Of a DNA stretch of 64,000 nt, positions 23,818 through 36,056 are shown piece by piece. This DNA is from Pipra filicauda (lineage: Eukaryota; Chordata; Aves; Passeriformes; Pipridae), in contig NW_024104286.1 in assembly GCF_003945595.2 (NCBI RefSeq), positions 1,606,685 through 1,670,684 of the forward strand. The letters run 5' to 3'. Below the pieces are notes generated by a model. The model had not been told where the DNA came from. It ran no database searches and was given only the letters and a program-made list of their open reading frames with translations. Each line of letters begins with the position of its first letter. Within the stretch, counting starts at the first letter, position 1. Position numbers and translations under genes: made by a program.

Positions 23818-26800
23818 GGTACCTTATATCCTTCCCCGTTTTTAATAGGAAACCTTCTCCTCTTTCATCGCGTAGCACAAAAGCTCTTCAACCTGAAAAA
23901 TGGGCAAAATTCTGCAAAGCAGGAAGAGCCCATTTCATAAGCTGCATGACCAAAGAAAGAAAAGTCCAGCCTCAGCTTTTCAGTATCTTGTCTGTTCACT
24001 CAAAACATCTGTTCCTAGGTTGCAAATTCCCCCCTTTAAAATATGCAATAGACAGCAGAGAAAGAGTCTGCAGCCATGGCCTTTCCAGGGCAGGGAACTG
24101 CAAGTGAGCAGTTTATTCTTTTATAATATCTTTTATGCTTGCTTTTCATTAAGCTGAGCAATACTTTTCTGTTATTGGAATAGATCATATATCACATCTA
24201 CTTTAATGAAAATACTTACATTTCTAGGTGTAAAATGTCAAGTACAAATTCGCGTGTTCTTATAATTTCTGGGAGAAATCCTTTACTCAGTGTTTTTATA
24301 AAGACCATATTTCTCTCCCTGGAAAGAGGACCAGTAAAGAGCAACCCTCTCTACTTTCTTCTTCAATGCCTTCAAAGTCCTTTTTTTTTTTTTCCCTTCA
24401 CCTCTATTAGCTAAAGGCCTTCCTTTTCTGAGGGATTATTGAACCAGCTGAAGCCATTAAGTCAGTTCAGCACACAGACGAGACTTTTCTGATGGCATCA
24501 AGGTTTGCAGAGGCCCAGTAGGTTATCTTGGTACAGCAAAAGCCATTGGTATAGGCAAGCAATTTCCTTTGTACCCTTCAACAACTTTCCTGTACTAGTA
24601 TGAGAGGTCAGTGTCAGTTGGCTGATATAATTACTGAAGGTTACCGTGGCCTGCTAAGGCTCTGTTTTCCTCCCATGTTGTTAAATGACACCCTTCCCTG
24701 CTAAAGGGAGAGCTCCCTTTCAATACATGGGAGGCTGGATCTCTTGAGGGAAGATGCATCTCCCATCTCTTGTGTAAGCATTAGACCCAGTGGATCTGGG
24801 GGCTGAAGGAAGGGAAGCACGTGCTACTTTGTTTCATTGCTGCATTTCACGTATAAAGCACCATCTGAAAGCAGTTTGGTGTTTCTTAAAAAGAAGATGG
24901 TGGTGTGCAATGTGTTGGATGAACTGGAGATTTCAATTTGGTAGGTAGAGTGGCCACTTAAATTAGAGGAAGAGAGGAAACCTCTAGGCTTGGAAACCCA
25001 GTGTTAGTGCTCTCATGTGGCCCATTTTTGAAGCAGCAGAGATGACCTCAAGTGCAGAACAGGGACTGCAATCAGATAGCTCCTTCCCACCCCCAAGCTA
25101 GTCCCGTGTGTCACTACACTGTTTGCTGATAATCTCAAACTTCTTTGTTTAAGGATCCCTTCCCCCACTTCATTACTTCTGCAGTCAAGTTATATTCCCT
25201 AAAAACTAACCTATTACACAATCTCTAGTTCCCTCAAACACATTGCTTTAACTACCTGAAAGCATTCAAGGAAAAGAGAAAGGAGAAAACTAAATTCTTT
25301 TTAGCTACATTTTAATGTATCTTTAGCCAGATTTTACCCGTCCTAGGAAGCACTCCCAACCATTATTGCTCCTTTTACACTAACTTCCCTTTTATCACTG
25401 TTGCCTGGGGCAACCTAGTTTGGCTTCTGCTTCGACTGGGTGTGTGACTGCAGGGTTAACCAAGTCTGGTAGACCAGACTCTCCCCTTGAACCTCTTCCT
25501 TGATAAATCAGACTGTTAAAGTAAAATAAGTAAGTCTGTATAAAAGTTCAGCATGTGAGTTTGGGACTACCAAATCACAGGCAGCTGGGATCACATGGGA
25601 TTCACTCACTCCCTTTAAAGTGGTAGCTGTGAGAACAGTGGCGGGAGAATGTGTGGGTCCAACTGTCTTGACAAGTTGTATCATCCAGGCTCCAGAAACA
25701 GATTTTTCGTTTATTCAATACTTGTGTAAACTTTTGTTGGGAGCAAAAGCAGCAAGCAAGCAAGCAGTCCTCTCCTTGCTCAACTGAATACCCTAATTGC
25801 TATGTTGGAAAGTCACATTTCCCTTTGTGCTGCTTTTTCCTGTCTGCATTCAAGATACTCTGGGGTACAGACAGGGTCCTATTAAATATCACAGTGAAGA
25901 AACAACCTATTTCACATCATTTTTGCATCAGCATAATAACCAGAAAAAGACTACTGTGAGTTCTAAAGAACCTTAAAAGCATGATTTTTAAAAAAAATAT
26001 GTCTCAGTGTCTGATGATGCAGATCATCAGATCTGCACTCCACTTAGCTACATATTTTCATACTGTGATTGCTTCTCCTGCAGTATGTACCACCCCATAT
26101 AGGGAAAAAAGGGTGCAGTGGAAAAGCTAAGGGCTAGGTGCAAGCTGCATTTGAGAGGCTTTACAATTTTTCTGGCCCAGAATCACATTGTCTGTGTGTG
26201 CAGAGTGGTGTCTTGCTGGTAGGAACCAGGGGCATGGCTGTGTTTGTGGTTGTACTTGCAGATAATGGGTCTGGCCTTGAACACATGTCCTTCAAGGCTC
26301 TTGAGAGGCTGTTGCACAGCTGGGTCAGATTATCACGCCAACCAGGGTGCCTAATGGGCTGGGCATGCAGCTCCTATGGATCTCTTTGGATTTATGTACA
26401 TGAATGATTTTGAATGCATGCAGAAATGAGGGCACGCAGCAAGAAATGAGGTACAAGAGGAGAAAAGGAGGCAGGTATGTCTGAGATGGTGTCATGACAT
26501 TAATTAAAGCGGGACAGCTCAGAGAAAAAAATTTCCTCAGAAACCTCTTATTCGATGTGTTGTCCCCAGATAGTTTTCATCCATAGAGATTTGCTGTCGT
26601 TTATATCAGTAGGAAGCAGCTGATTTCTTAAATTTTTCATCCTTGAAGACTGCCAAATACATTGAAAATAGGTCCTCTCAATTGGAAAAATGTTTCCAAA
26701 AAGCAGCAGAATGTTTTCTTCTAAATATTCTCATTTTAAAGAGTTCTGTCACAACGACCAGCTTCTATCACCCTCCAGTACTATTTTGGAGCTGCTAAGT

Positions 26801-29800
26801 GCCACTGTGGCATGGGCTAGGAGGGGAGAGGCAAGGAGGTGAGGACCAAGGGCAGTCTCCCCAGGGGCCCTCAGAACACAGAGACACTTGCAGCTGCCTC
26901 CTCACTGAAACTGCTCTGGGGTCCTCATGTCTGTGTGGTGGAAAGGATGGCAATGAGTCTCAGATGGGTTTACATTGTGATGGTAGATTTGGATGGAGAG
27001 GATGAATTCATCTCCACATACAGGAAAATTGTCTTACTTTTCCCTTTCTCATCTCAGTTTTCCCTTTCTTCCCGTGTCCTTCCACAAGCCTGCAGTGCTG
27101 AACTGGCAACGTCTCCTGCCTTCCCCCTGTGGTGAATCACCATCTCTCAAACACAACAGCGGATGCTGACTCCTCTGCCTGATTGTTTAGGGAAGATGCT
27201 GTGCTTGGAGACAGAAAGCTCATCTTCACCTGGACAGATGCAAAAGAGATGAGGGGATGATGAAAGGCAGTGTCTGGGATCTGTGGCTCAGTGCCATTGG
27301 GCTCTGTCACAACCAAGTCAAAGTTACTTTCAAGAGCATGTTGTAGAAAATAACCCCAAACTGAGCATCTGTTTGAGGTGATGAATCAGCTTGGATCGCA
27401 AATGAGGTTATTTCCATGGGGCTCTGGTCCTCTTTTCTTTCTGTCTTGGCTTTGCAACCAGTCCCACTGACGTGGTAGGGTGAAGTGGTGAGCAGTGGAA
27501 ATAAAGCTGTTTCTTCCCTCAAGTGTCTTATGCCAGCTTGGAATAGGGGGTTGGGGCCATTCTGATCACAGGGATTCAGAGTCTCACAATTTTAACACCC
27601 CTTGCGGATGCCTATATTTGCATGTACTGATCTGACACATCAGAAGCTCAGCCAAATAGCTGAACTGTGTGGCCATGACTCACATCTGAGGTAAATACAG
27701 GATAGGCATGTAAAATATCTGCATAAATCTAACTTTGAAAATTCATGCAACTGTCTTTAGAAGCACTTACAGGAGTTAACTGTCTCAAAGTGTGTTTATA
27801 ATTGTTTTTTTTTTTGGGGGGCACAGATTCTTCTTAACCTCAGTGCCCTCAAAACACAGCAGTACAAGTGATTTCTGGGACTGTTGTTTTTCCTTGGTGG
27901 TCCCCAGGGTACCTGAAAGAACCTGTGTGTTATTTTCCCCCAAGCTAGTGGCAGACATTAGAAAATTGAATTTAACATTTCACTATGCCAAGCATAAATA
28001 TGCTTTGCATATCTTGCACCAAACCTAAATGAAAGGAAGTTCTGAGAAGGCAGATAGCCATTTTTCAATTATATGTGGCAAATGTGCCATTTCTGATAGC
28101 CTTGTCAGTAAAAAGCAAGAGCTGAAAATGCCAAGCTGTTTAGTGAAGCAGGATCAACATTCCTAATACTTCATGGGATCACTAATAGCTTCTGCATCTT
28201 TCAAGACAATCAGCCTTGATTGTTCCTCTGGACGCATTCCTCCAAACTTCATCCCACTAATTGCAGTATTTCAGAGCTGATACGTGTAAATAATAACAAA
28301 GACTGTAAGCCCAGGGACTTTGAAAGAATGTCCTGTTACCTTAGTGTTGTCAGATTATTTTGTGGCAGAGCTGTTTACAAAATATTCAAGCTACAAATCA
28401 AAGGAATGTGATGTACTCTTATTCAGGTAACTTAGTATGGAAAAGGTGAAAATATGTTTGTGAACTTTATTATTCAAGGTGATGAGTTAGTGTATGGGTG
28501 ATGGTGAATCTTCTAGAGACAATTTTTTGCATTTATGAAAATAAAATATTGAAACATATGGTTTTTTCAGAGGCCCAAGAGTAATATTTGACCTTCAAAA
28601 ATGTACAGGTGCCCGAACCCGAAAAAAATGCAAAGGTTATCCATTGCAGACATGCCTTAGAATGCTGTGCACAGGGATTTTTCTTCCTGTATTTAACTTT
28701 CCCTTCACTGATTTAACATTCCAAATAAAACCAGGTAAAGATTTTTTGCTAACATAGTCAGTGTTCTCATGTAAAAGAAGCAGCCCTATAATGAAGTGAT
28801 CTCTCCACAGAATTAAACAGCAAGAATACTCAGTTAAAGTTTCAAGAAGTTCTTTGATTTGCATGTGCTTCGTTTAAGATAGCTGGGAAATGTGTCAAAC
28901 TCACAACCTGGGACCTGGGACATAAAAATGGATTGGCATATTTTAAACTTGTTTTCAAATTGCACTGGATAACTTTTGTTTTGCTCTTATTGGGAAGGGA
29001 TGGAGTTTTTTAAATCACAGTTGTTCTTTACCTAGCATCGCAATGAATAAAATAAAGAAATTATAAGAATAGTAAAGCACAAAATTGTATTTCTGCCTGA
29101 GTTTATCCAGCACCTTGGAGCAGTTTTGGTGCTGAAGTTTAGTTATTTTGGGAGGGTCCAGAATCCTTCTGGGAAGACCAGTTCCTGAGCTCGGGAGGCC
29201 TTTCAGCCCAGCCGTGCCTGGGCTTCAGGTTGGCCAGTAGCTTCTCTGTTTCTCTGGCATGGAAAAATCCCAAAGTATCTTTGTTAATATCTTCTTCCTC
29301 TCTCCTGAATGTTTCCTGGTTCTTTTTTTGAAGCTACATATCACCATTTCAATGCCTTTGTTTCTCACCAGAAAAGAGAAAAAGATTAGTACCACAACTG
29401 TGCTGCCAGAATACAGTTACAAAGACAAATTGTATTGCATCTAGGAGACACAAGGCACACTTTTGTTAGTGTCTAGATGAAAAAAACCCAGCTATTTCCT
29501 AATTTACCAGCCACAATCTCTGCATTGTACTTACACAGGTTTGCAAAGACTCCCAGCAGATTCCTTCTGCTGAAAGCTCCTACTCCAAACACTTTAAACA
29601 CGAACCAGCTTTACATCATGTGACTGAGGTGTTAGAAGGAGCATTGTAGTGTACACAGCATATGTTTTCATAACTTCATTTAAAAAAAAAAAAAGTCTTG
29701 CACCACATCTTTAAGGTTTTGAACAATGAAAACCTTGCCTCTGTAAAAGGTCTTTACATATGGATTTCTAGTATGTTACAAATAACAACTCTCAGAACTT

Positions 29801-32800
29801 TTCCTTGTAGAAAGAGAAGTGGGAAAGCTGTTTGGCAAGTGAAGGACAAGCCGAGGGTCCAGGAGTCCTGGTAATCAGTTGTATGCAGTAACCACCAGAC
29901 TCTATGCTGATCACACAGAAAACTAATACTGTAAGAGCAATTTCCCCTGGAGATGCATCGTTGTAGGCTGCACTTACTGAAAGCTGAAGCAAACCTCCTG
30001 TTGCAGGCAGGTCTTTGCAAACTTTGCAGGGGAAATCTATGTCTCATGAAGATGTGGCCCACTGGCAAACATACCCAGCATTCTCCTGGGAACCCACCAC
30101 TCTTCCAACCTCTCTGACCTGCCCCTTATAAGCACTGATATGTTCTACCAGGGCTCCCCATCTCCTCTGGCTTACCAAACTTTGTTAGGACCTGGCCTTG
30201 GCATATCATGTGGCTTGATTAGCTAGTGCAACGTGGCCCCCCAAAAATCATTAGGCTAACCTAAAGAAGAGTGATTTTTTCCCTGTGATAAAGTTAATCT
30301 TCACAGTCTTTTGGAAAATAAATTCATCACTAGAGTAGACATTGCTTCATGTCAGCTTTATTTATGGTAAGCTGCAATTACTTCATATTCCTCCTTGGTA
30401 TTGGAACAACAGCTAGAATCACTGGCTCTCCTCAACTTACTCCCACAGAAAATGTCAGCAGGATCTAATTATCTGAATGAAATGCACTTTCACTGATGCC
30501 TGCTTTCTTATCTGCATAATAGTTGAGCTAGGCATTCCTATTATTGCAGTTATGAGTTTGCATATTTCATTATCTTTTTGAAAAAGGTGTTCAGATGTAC
30601 ATACCTCATGTTTGACTAAGCTGAAAGAAATTAAGCCTTAGGTGAAAAGGCTGAGAAATGTCGTGGTACTGAGTGAAGGATTTATTGCAATTTTTTAGTT
30701 GGTTTTAAGGATTTCTCCTTCCTTCTGAAACATGAAGGGTTCTGGTTCTGGAACCCCTTGATTAGGCACCCAGAATCCCTATGAGCTGCAATTTGTCTTA
30801 CATATTTCTGTGGAAATGGCTTAGTGTTCTTCATCTGAAAGAAATGTGCAAAGACATGTGGGGCACAGTGTAGGACAAACAAGGTGCACACAGTTCATTC
30901 TCCTACCCTTGGCCAGGCTCAGCTCTCTATTGGAAATGTCCAGAAGATGTACAGTAACTTTCATTTGTCCTCTGCTAGTCCCAGTGCGGAGCAGTGAGTC
31001 TGAAGGAGTGACTGTGGAAAATCTACCTACAAAGATTTTGGAGAAGTTGATCAGTCAGAGACAACCAGAGAACCAAAAAGTGTACAGGGAAAAAAGTGTC
31101 AGAATAGTGGTAAGGGGATGGGGGATTCCTTCGTGCTTAAAACAATTGTAACAGGATTAATCAGGCACTTATTTCGAGGTAGGAGGATGGCCTGAGCTGA
31201 GCCCTGCTTGTTCTGTCTGTTCTGCTGATGCTTTACAGCATTTTTAGCCCTCTGGCCTGCACCATGTTCAGAGATTTTAAACTGAGGACAGAGGGACACC
31301 ATGACCATATGTTCTTTATAACTCCAACCAGAGACTCTCTCCTCTCTCTACATACTGCCAGACCCGAGGAGCGGCAATGCTAATGGGCTTGGATGCGACC
31401 CTTGGATGTGATCCAGACTAGGAACTGGGATGTGAAAGACTTCTTTCCACTGTTTATCTGATCATCTTAGACTTTAGATTGAATGAGAAGTAGCTCTCCC
31501 TTTCCAGAGCTTAGGTTAAAGAGTATCCATAACCACCTCCTTGGGGCAGACAGGTCCCTGTCTCAGGACAGACAGGAATGACAGCTTCACGCTCCCTGCG
31601 TCAGCTGGGTTATGTGGCGGAATGAGAGAACAGGGCTCTTGCCGCCTACTCCACATTTTCATTAGTGTCACTTGTTCCTCTCTGTGGATATGTCCTGGAA
31701 TAGGCTAGAGAACAATTCTTCAGTCTTCCGAACACCCTTGTGTATTTTTAATGCCCTTTGGTTCACAGATGTGTGTAACTGCTGAGGATGAGTGTCTGTG
31801 ATCTATCTGTATCTCAGCCCTAGGCAGAAGTGAGGAATAAATAGGCTTGTTTAGTGTAAGAAATGCTCTGGGGAAGAAAAATGTAAGCTGAATAGCACTT
31901 GGAAAAGAGCAAAGCATATAAATAGCCTGACAATTCAGGTGTCCATTTCCTCTAAATAAGTCTGTATCTAACATGAAAACACATCTCATGCTAAGCCAAC
32001 AAATTGAGGAAAACACCAATCTTGCAGGGCTTGAGTTAGATAGCGACACTGAAGATCACTATCCATTTTAGCATTCACAGCAAATGCACAGAAGATGCTG
32101 ATTTTGAGTATCGTGGCTTCATTCTGCAGATTCACCTTGAATGGACTATCCGTAGTGGTATAAGCACATGTGAGTGCCTGGAGTCCAAATATGAGACAGC
32201 AGCTGTATTGCGTAGTGTAGCTACATTATTTTGTTTGAGTTTTTCTCTAGCATTTCAGTCAGCCAGAGAATTACTGACTGATCCTTTCTACCTAACATTC
32301 CTTTGGATGGAAAAGAATGCTTCAGAAAATCTGACAATTCCTGAGGTACTCCAAATATCAAAGATCAAGGACTTATGTATTATATCAAGTGATTAAATAC
32401 TGCAGATGAGAGAGAAAGTTAAACATTAAATTCTCTCCCACTTGATTGCTCATGACCTCCCTCAGCTGGTATTACTCTTCAAATAAGCTGCTTTTTTTCC
32501 CCAGCACCAGTGCTACTGTTTTATATCCAATATTAAACTGCTTAACATAATATACAGCTCTTGAGCTTTGATACCTGTTCTGAGAAGTACCAATAGATGT
32601 GCTAGTGATTTTGATGAGGTGAGATATGTTGCAGTAAGTTCCTAAGAAGCATTGTTTGTTGAAGGAATTTTGGTGTATGGTGGTATAAGCTAGACAACTG
32701 AAATGTAACAACTTGCAGTGCACAGTACTCTTTTTATTAGCCTGGAGTATCTTTTTAATTCTTCTTTCAGCTGTAAGAGTATTGAGCAGTGTTGTATTGC

Positions 32801-33204
32801 TCTCCCTCCTCCAGCAACTGGGAGAGATTACAAAGTTATTTGTTCCAGCTAGCAATTACTCTCTGTCATTTTTTAATTCCAAATGGAAACAGGAACTGTT
32901 TTAAATGTTCACCTCAATTTTTCTGAAGTGTAGAAGATCCCAAGCAAAAATCCAGCACCTGCTGTGGACACTACAGGGAACAGCATAGTATTTTTGGGCA
33001 CCACGAGTGTGCTGGCCCATGTTGAGGTGGGGTGGGTGGGCTGTGGGCACTCACTGACCCAGCTGTCCGTGATCCCTTCTTTGTACAGGTGGCCAGAGAT
33101 GAAGCCAAGGGCTTAGGGATGGATAAAGCAGTGACCAGATTACTGTTTTGCTGTTTGATTTTTATTGATGTGGTGTTATAGCATGTCATTTGCTCATAAA
33201 AAAG
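23818..33204. other. Long unique stretch, no gene seen
   Basis: About 9.4 kb of AT-rich DNA with scattered T or A tracts (24380-24393, 27806-27815, 29681-29694). The segment near 27600-27780 is notable for an octamer ATTTGCAT (about 27616) and an AP-1 site TGACTCA (about 27677) close together, so it may be a regulatory element. All frames are at most 127 codons, overlap in several phases and lack domains. Confidence 0.45.
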
Positions 33205-33555
33205 AGTGGAGCTGAGCAGCCTTCTAGGACCTGAATGGGGGCTACATGACAGCCAGACAGGGACCTTTTACAAGGGCACGTAGCGATAGCACAAGAGGGG
33301 AATGACTTCAAACTGCGAGAGTAAGTTTAGATTAGATATTGGGAAGAAATTCTTTACTGTGAGTGTGATGAGATGCTGGAAGAGGTTGCCCAGAGAAATT
33401 GTGGCTGTGCCATCCCTGGAGGTGTTCAAAGCCAGGTGGGATGGGGCTTTCATCATCCTGGTCTAGTGGAAGATGTCCCTGCCTGTGGCAGGGGGTTGGA
33501 ACTAGTTTTGATCTTTAAGGTCCTTCCAACCCAAACCATTATATGGTTCTACACC
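33205..33555 (+). mobile_element. CR1 retrotransposon 3' end
   Basis: The block from AGCACAAGAGGGGAATGACT through TTTAGATTAGATATTGGGAA, GGTTGCCCAGAGAAATTGTG, GGTGTTCAAAGCCAGGTGGG and GGGGTTGGAACTAG to CCAACCCAAACCATTATATG follows the CR1 3' consensus in order. The start near 33205 is an estimate; the first 70 bases are more diverged. The copy is truncated at its 5' end and carries no intact protein frame. It lies just upstream of CpG island 4. Confidence 0.9.
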
Positions 33556-33719
33556 GACAGCCCCTTTGGGGATAAGGACCAAATGGGAGTGTGTGGAATG
33601 TGGACTTAGCTCTCTTTTGTCTCAGGGATGCCCCCAGCAGGGATTCCCACCTGAGTCCCTGAAGTCTGTGCCTCCAAGTAACCCCCCAGCAAATGTCTCC
33701 TGGCCTACAGGGTCAGCTC

Positions 33720-34080
33720 TCAGTCCCAGCATCCGAAAGACCTCCGACCCTCCGGCTGGGCCCCGTGGTCCCAGCTCGTGTCCGCCTGTTCCTGCTCCTG
33801 GAGCGGCGCCGGGAGCGGCCGGCAAAGTTCTCCCGGCTCCGCTGCAATCCCGGCCGAACACAGCAGGTGGCAACATTCCCCCACACATGGGATCTGCTCA
33901 TCTCCCGGAGCCCGGGAGAGCGCAGGGATCGCGCTTCTCCAAACGCCCCGCGCCGTCCTGCTCCGAGAGAAGGGAGAACGTCCAGGAGATTATTCCAGCT
34001 TTTGGTACTGCGTCAGTGCCTCGGATCCGATCAGAATTGCTTGGAACCTGCGTAGAGCAGCTTTCTTCTGAGTGTGCCGT
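33720..34080. promoter_or_regulatory. CpG island 4
   Basis: About 31 CpGs in bases 33721-34080. Several open frames cross it (178, 120 and 97 codons plus; 88 and 62 minus) in different phases. They are proline, arginine and serine rich with no domain, so the island and not a gene explains them. No TATA box was found. The CR1 copy ends about 165 bases before it. Confidence 0.7.
33860..33874 (+). promoter_or_regulatory. CTCF-like binding site
   Basis: ACAGCAGGTGGCAAC fits CCASYAGRKGGCRSY except at the first base. It reads on the plus strand and so diverges from the minus-strand site at 19324. Match judged by eye. Confidence 0.45.
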
Positions 34081-36031
34081 TTATCACTTTCTGAGGTATT
34101 AATGTCCCCGTCGGAATTATAGCTTTAGTTTTCAACCAAAATTCTAGCACTATGTCAGGACCACGACCATTTTAAGCCATGTGTGATTTCCATTCCCACG
34201 AACAGCAACCAGAGGCTGACACAGGACAGGAACGTGGTTTGGGGCAAAGTGCTCCCTTAGTCCCTTACCCCCTTACCTTAATTTTCTCTCCAAAATTGCT
34301 GAAACTGCCTTCTCACTTTTACCATTTTTATGTATTTACTTATTCATTATCATCTTTAAGTTCCAGGGTATTTTGAAAGATTCAGACTTTTCTGATAAGA
34401 GCTAGTCTTTACTAGAATGAGAAATAGGGAGTCAGGAAAATCATTACAAGGCAAGGAGGGAAACCTCATCCTATTTAAGATGTGTATGTGCTCTTAATAT
34501 CAGGTTTATTTAAGAGGCATTGAAAGATCTCCCGGTCAAAGCTGTTTTCCAGGTAGTGCAAACCACATGTACATGCCTCTCATGCAAGAAATGGTGCAAA
34601 GTGATCCACCATTTTAGCTCTGGTTGTGCATTCTCTGTGTACCAAGGAGATAGTTTTGGTACAAATGCCATGTTGTGCCTACAAGAAATGAATTAACAAG
34701 TTTGATTATTTGTACTTGATAAAATTTTAAACTATGCATTTAAATCCCAGGATTTAATTCTATTAGTATCATGTAACTCTTTTTCTTTAAAAAAAATAAT
34801 TTACTTTCCATAGCTTCTTATCTTTCAATGTAATTTACTTAATAAAGCTTATAAGTTCAGCAGTAATATCAACTTTGTCTTCAGCTAAATGAGAAAGAAT
34901 CCAGTAGAACTATGATAAATTTGATATGATTCATTTTTAACCTGCTTTTGCTGTTTCTTTTTGTCTTTTGAAAATAAAGGCCCTGTAGTAGCATAAGTTT
35001 AATTTTGTTTTTCAGCACCACACATACTGCAGCTTGCACTAAGACCTTCAAGGGAGGAGCAGAGACCTCACTGCCATTTATCTGGGCAAGGTCACTTTAA
35101 CCTTTGAAGAGAAAGAGATGGATTTTAGTCCCTTGGGATTTCCTAGCCTCCAAAAAACATGTTTGCAGTTGTCTGTGGACAGTGTCTTGCCCATGGTTTC
35201 CCATCTGGGTTCCTCAGGATACACTGGCTGAGGTTCTCAGTGGGTACATACTGCCAAGTCCACTGTTTTTTCGCACTGTTGCCACTCAGGAAAATTCAAA
35301 GACTGTGAAGTAAATACTAGTGAATGTAACAGTACTGTACTTGTATCTTGATAACAATAATTTGAAGCATTTTCCAAGTGCTGGTAGCAAAGATAAAAGC
35401 AAACTTCATTCAGGTGTGTGAAAGAGCTGCAAGTGTTGATTGCTGGCACAAATAATGCATTCTTATGTAAACTTTTGATCTTCCAAGCCTTCATAATGCT
35501 GAGAACAAATCTTTCCTGATGAATGATGACTCAGAACACAGCTTTTCACTTGGCATTTGATAATTCATTTCAATTGCAGCAGAAAATAATTGTTCTATTC
35601 AGGCATACCAGGATGTACTTACTCTGTCCCTAATGAGTACATTAGAACAGGCAACTCATCCCTGTCTGATTTTAGCACAGACCACAAACTTTATGACTGA
35701 CCGATTATTTAGTCAACTCTCAGTCCTAAAGAATAAAACTCCTATTGGTTGCAATGATGTAATAACAGTGTTTTCTATTTTCATAAATCACTCAGATATT
35801 CACTATTTGTTGGAAGAATCTGGGAATCTTTGGGAATACTGCTGGTAAATCTCATATATTCTCTCTATTTTGCTTGAATGGTTTCAAAATGGAGTGATAT
35901 GATTTTGATTTCTTTGACTAAAGAAAAATAAATCAGTTTACATTTGGTCTCCAGTCAGGACACATCTTAAATAAATAGTTCAAATATAGGCAGAGTTTTC
36001 AAAAAAAGTGGATGACTTAGAAAAACATGTC
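34081..36031. other. AT-rich unique sequence, possible conserved non-coding DNA
   Basis: No gene recognised. The very AT-rich part at 34690-35010 has many homeodomain-type TAATT/ATTTA words and no repeat character. A left half-site for REST (TTCAGCACCAC) occurs at 35011-35021, but its right half is poor. Confidence 0.4.
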
Positions 36032-36056
36032 ATACCAGCACTTGGTATGCTGGTAT
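36032..36056. repeat. Short stem-loop, 9-bp perfect stem
   Basis: ATACCAGCA and TGCTGGTAT pair perfectly around a 7-base loop (CTTGGTA). The loop also contains a TGGTA that can pair with TACCA of the left arm, so two alternative hairpins exist. It is too short for a microRNA precursor. Confidence 0.8.

Noticed and set aside
28069..28092. NFI palindrome TGGCAAATGTGCCA
   Set aside because: The half-sites are right but the spacer is one base too long for the standard NFI dimer site.
32957..32972. Further CTCF-like site (AGCACCTGCTGTGG, minus)
   Set aside because: One G of the essential GGC block is missing. A similar word at 40816 also breaks the core.
33566..34102. 178-codon plus-strand frame with a proline-rich middle
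   Set aside because: It crosses CpG island 4, and other phases are open too. The composition follows base bias, not a protein family.
35011..35031. REST (NRSF) site
   Set aside because: The left half TTCAGCACCAC is exact, but the right half GGACAGCGCC is largely absent.
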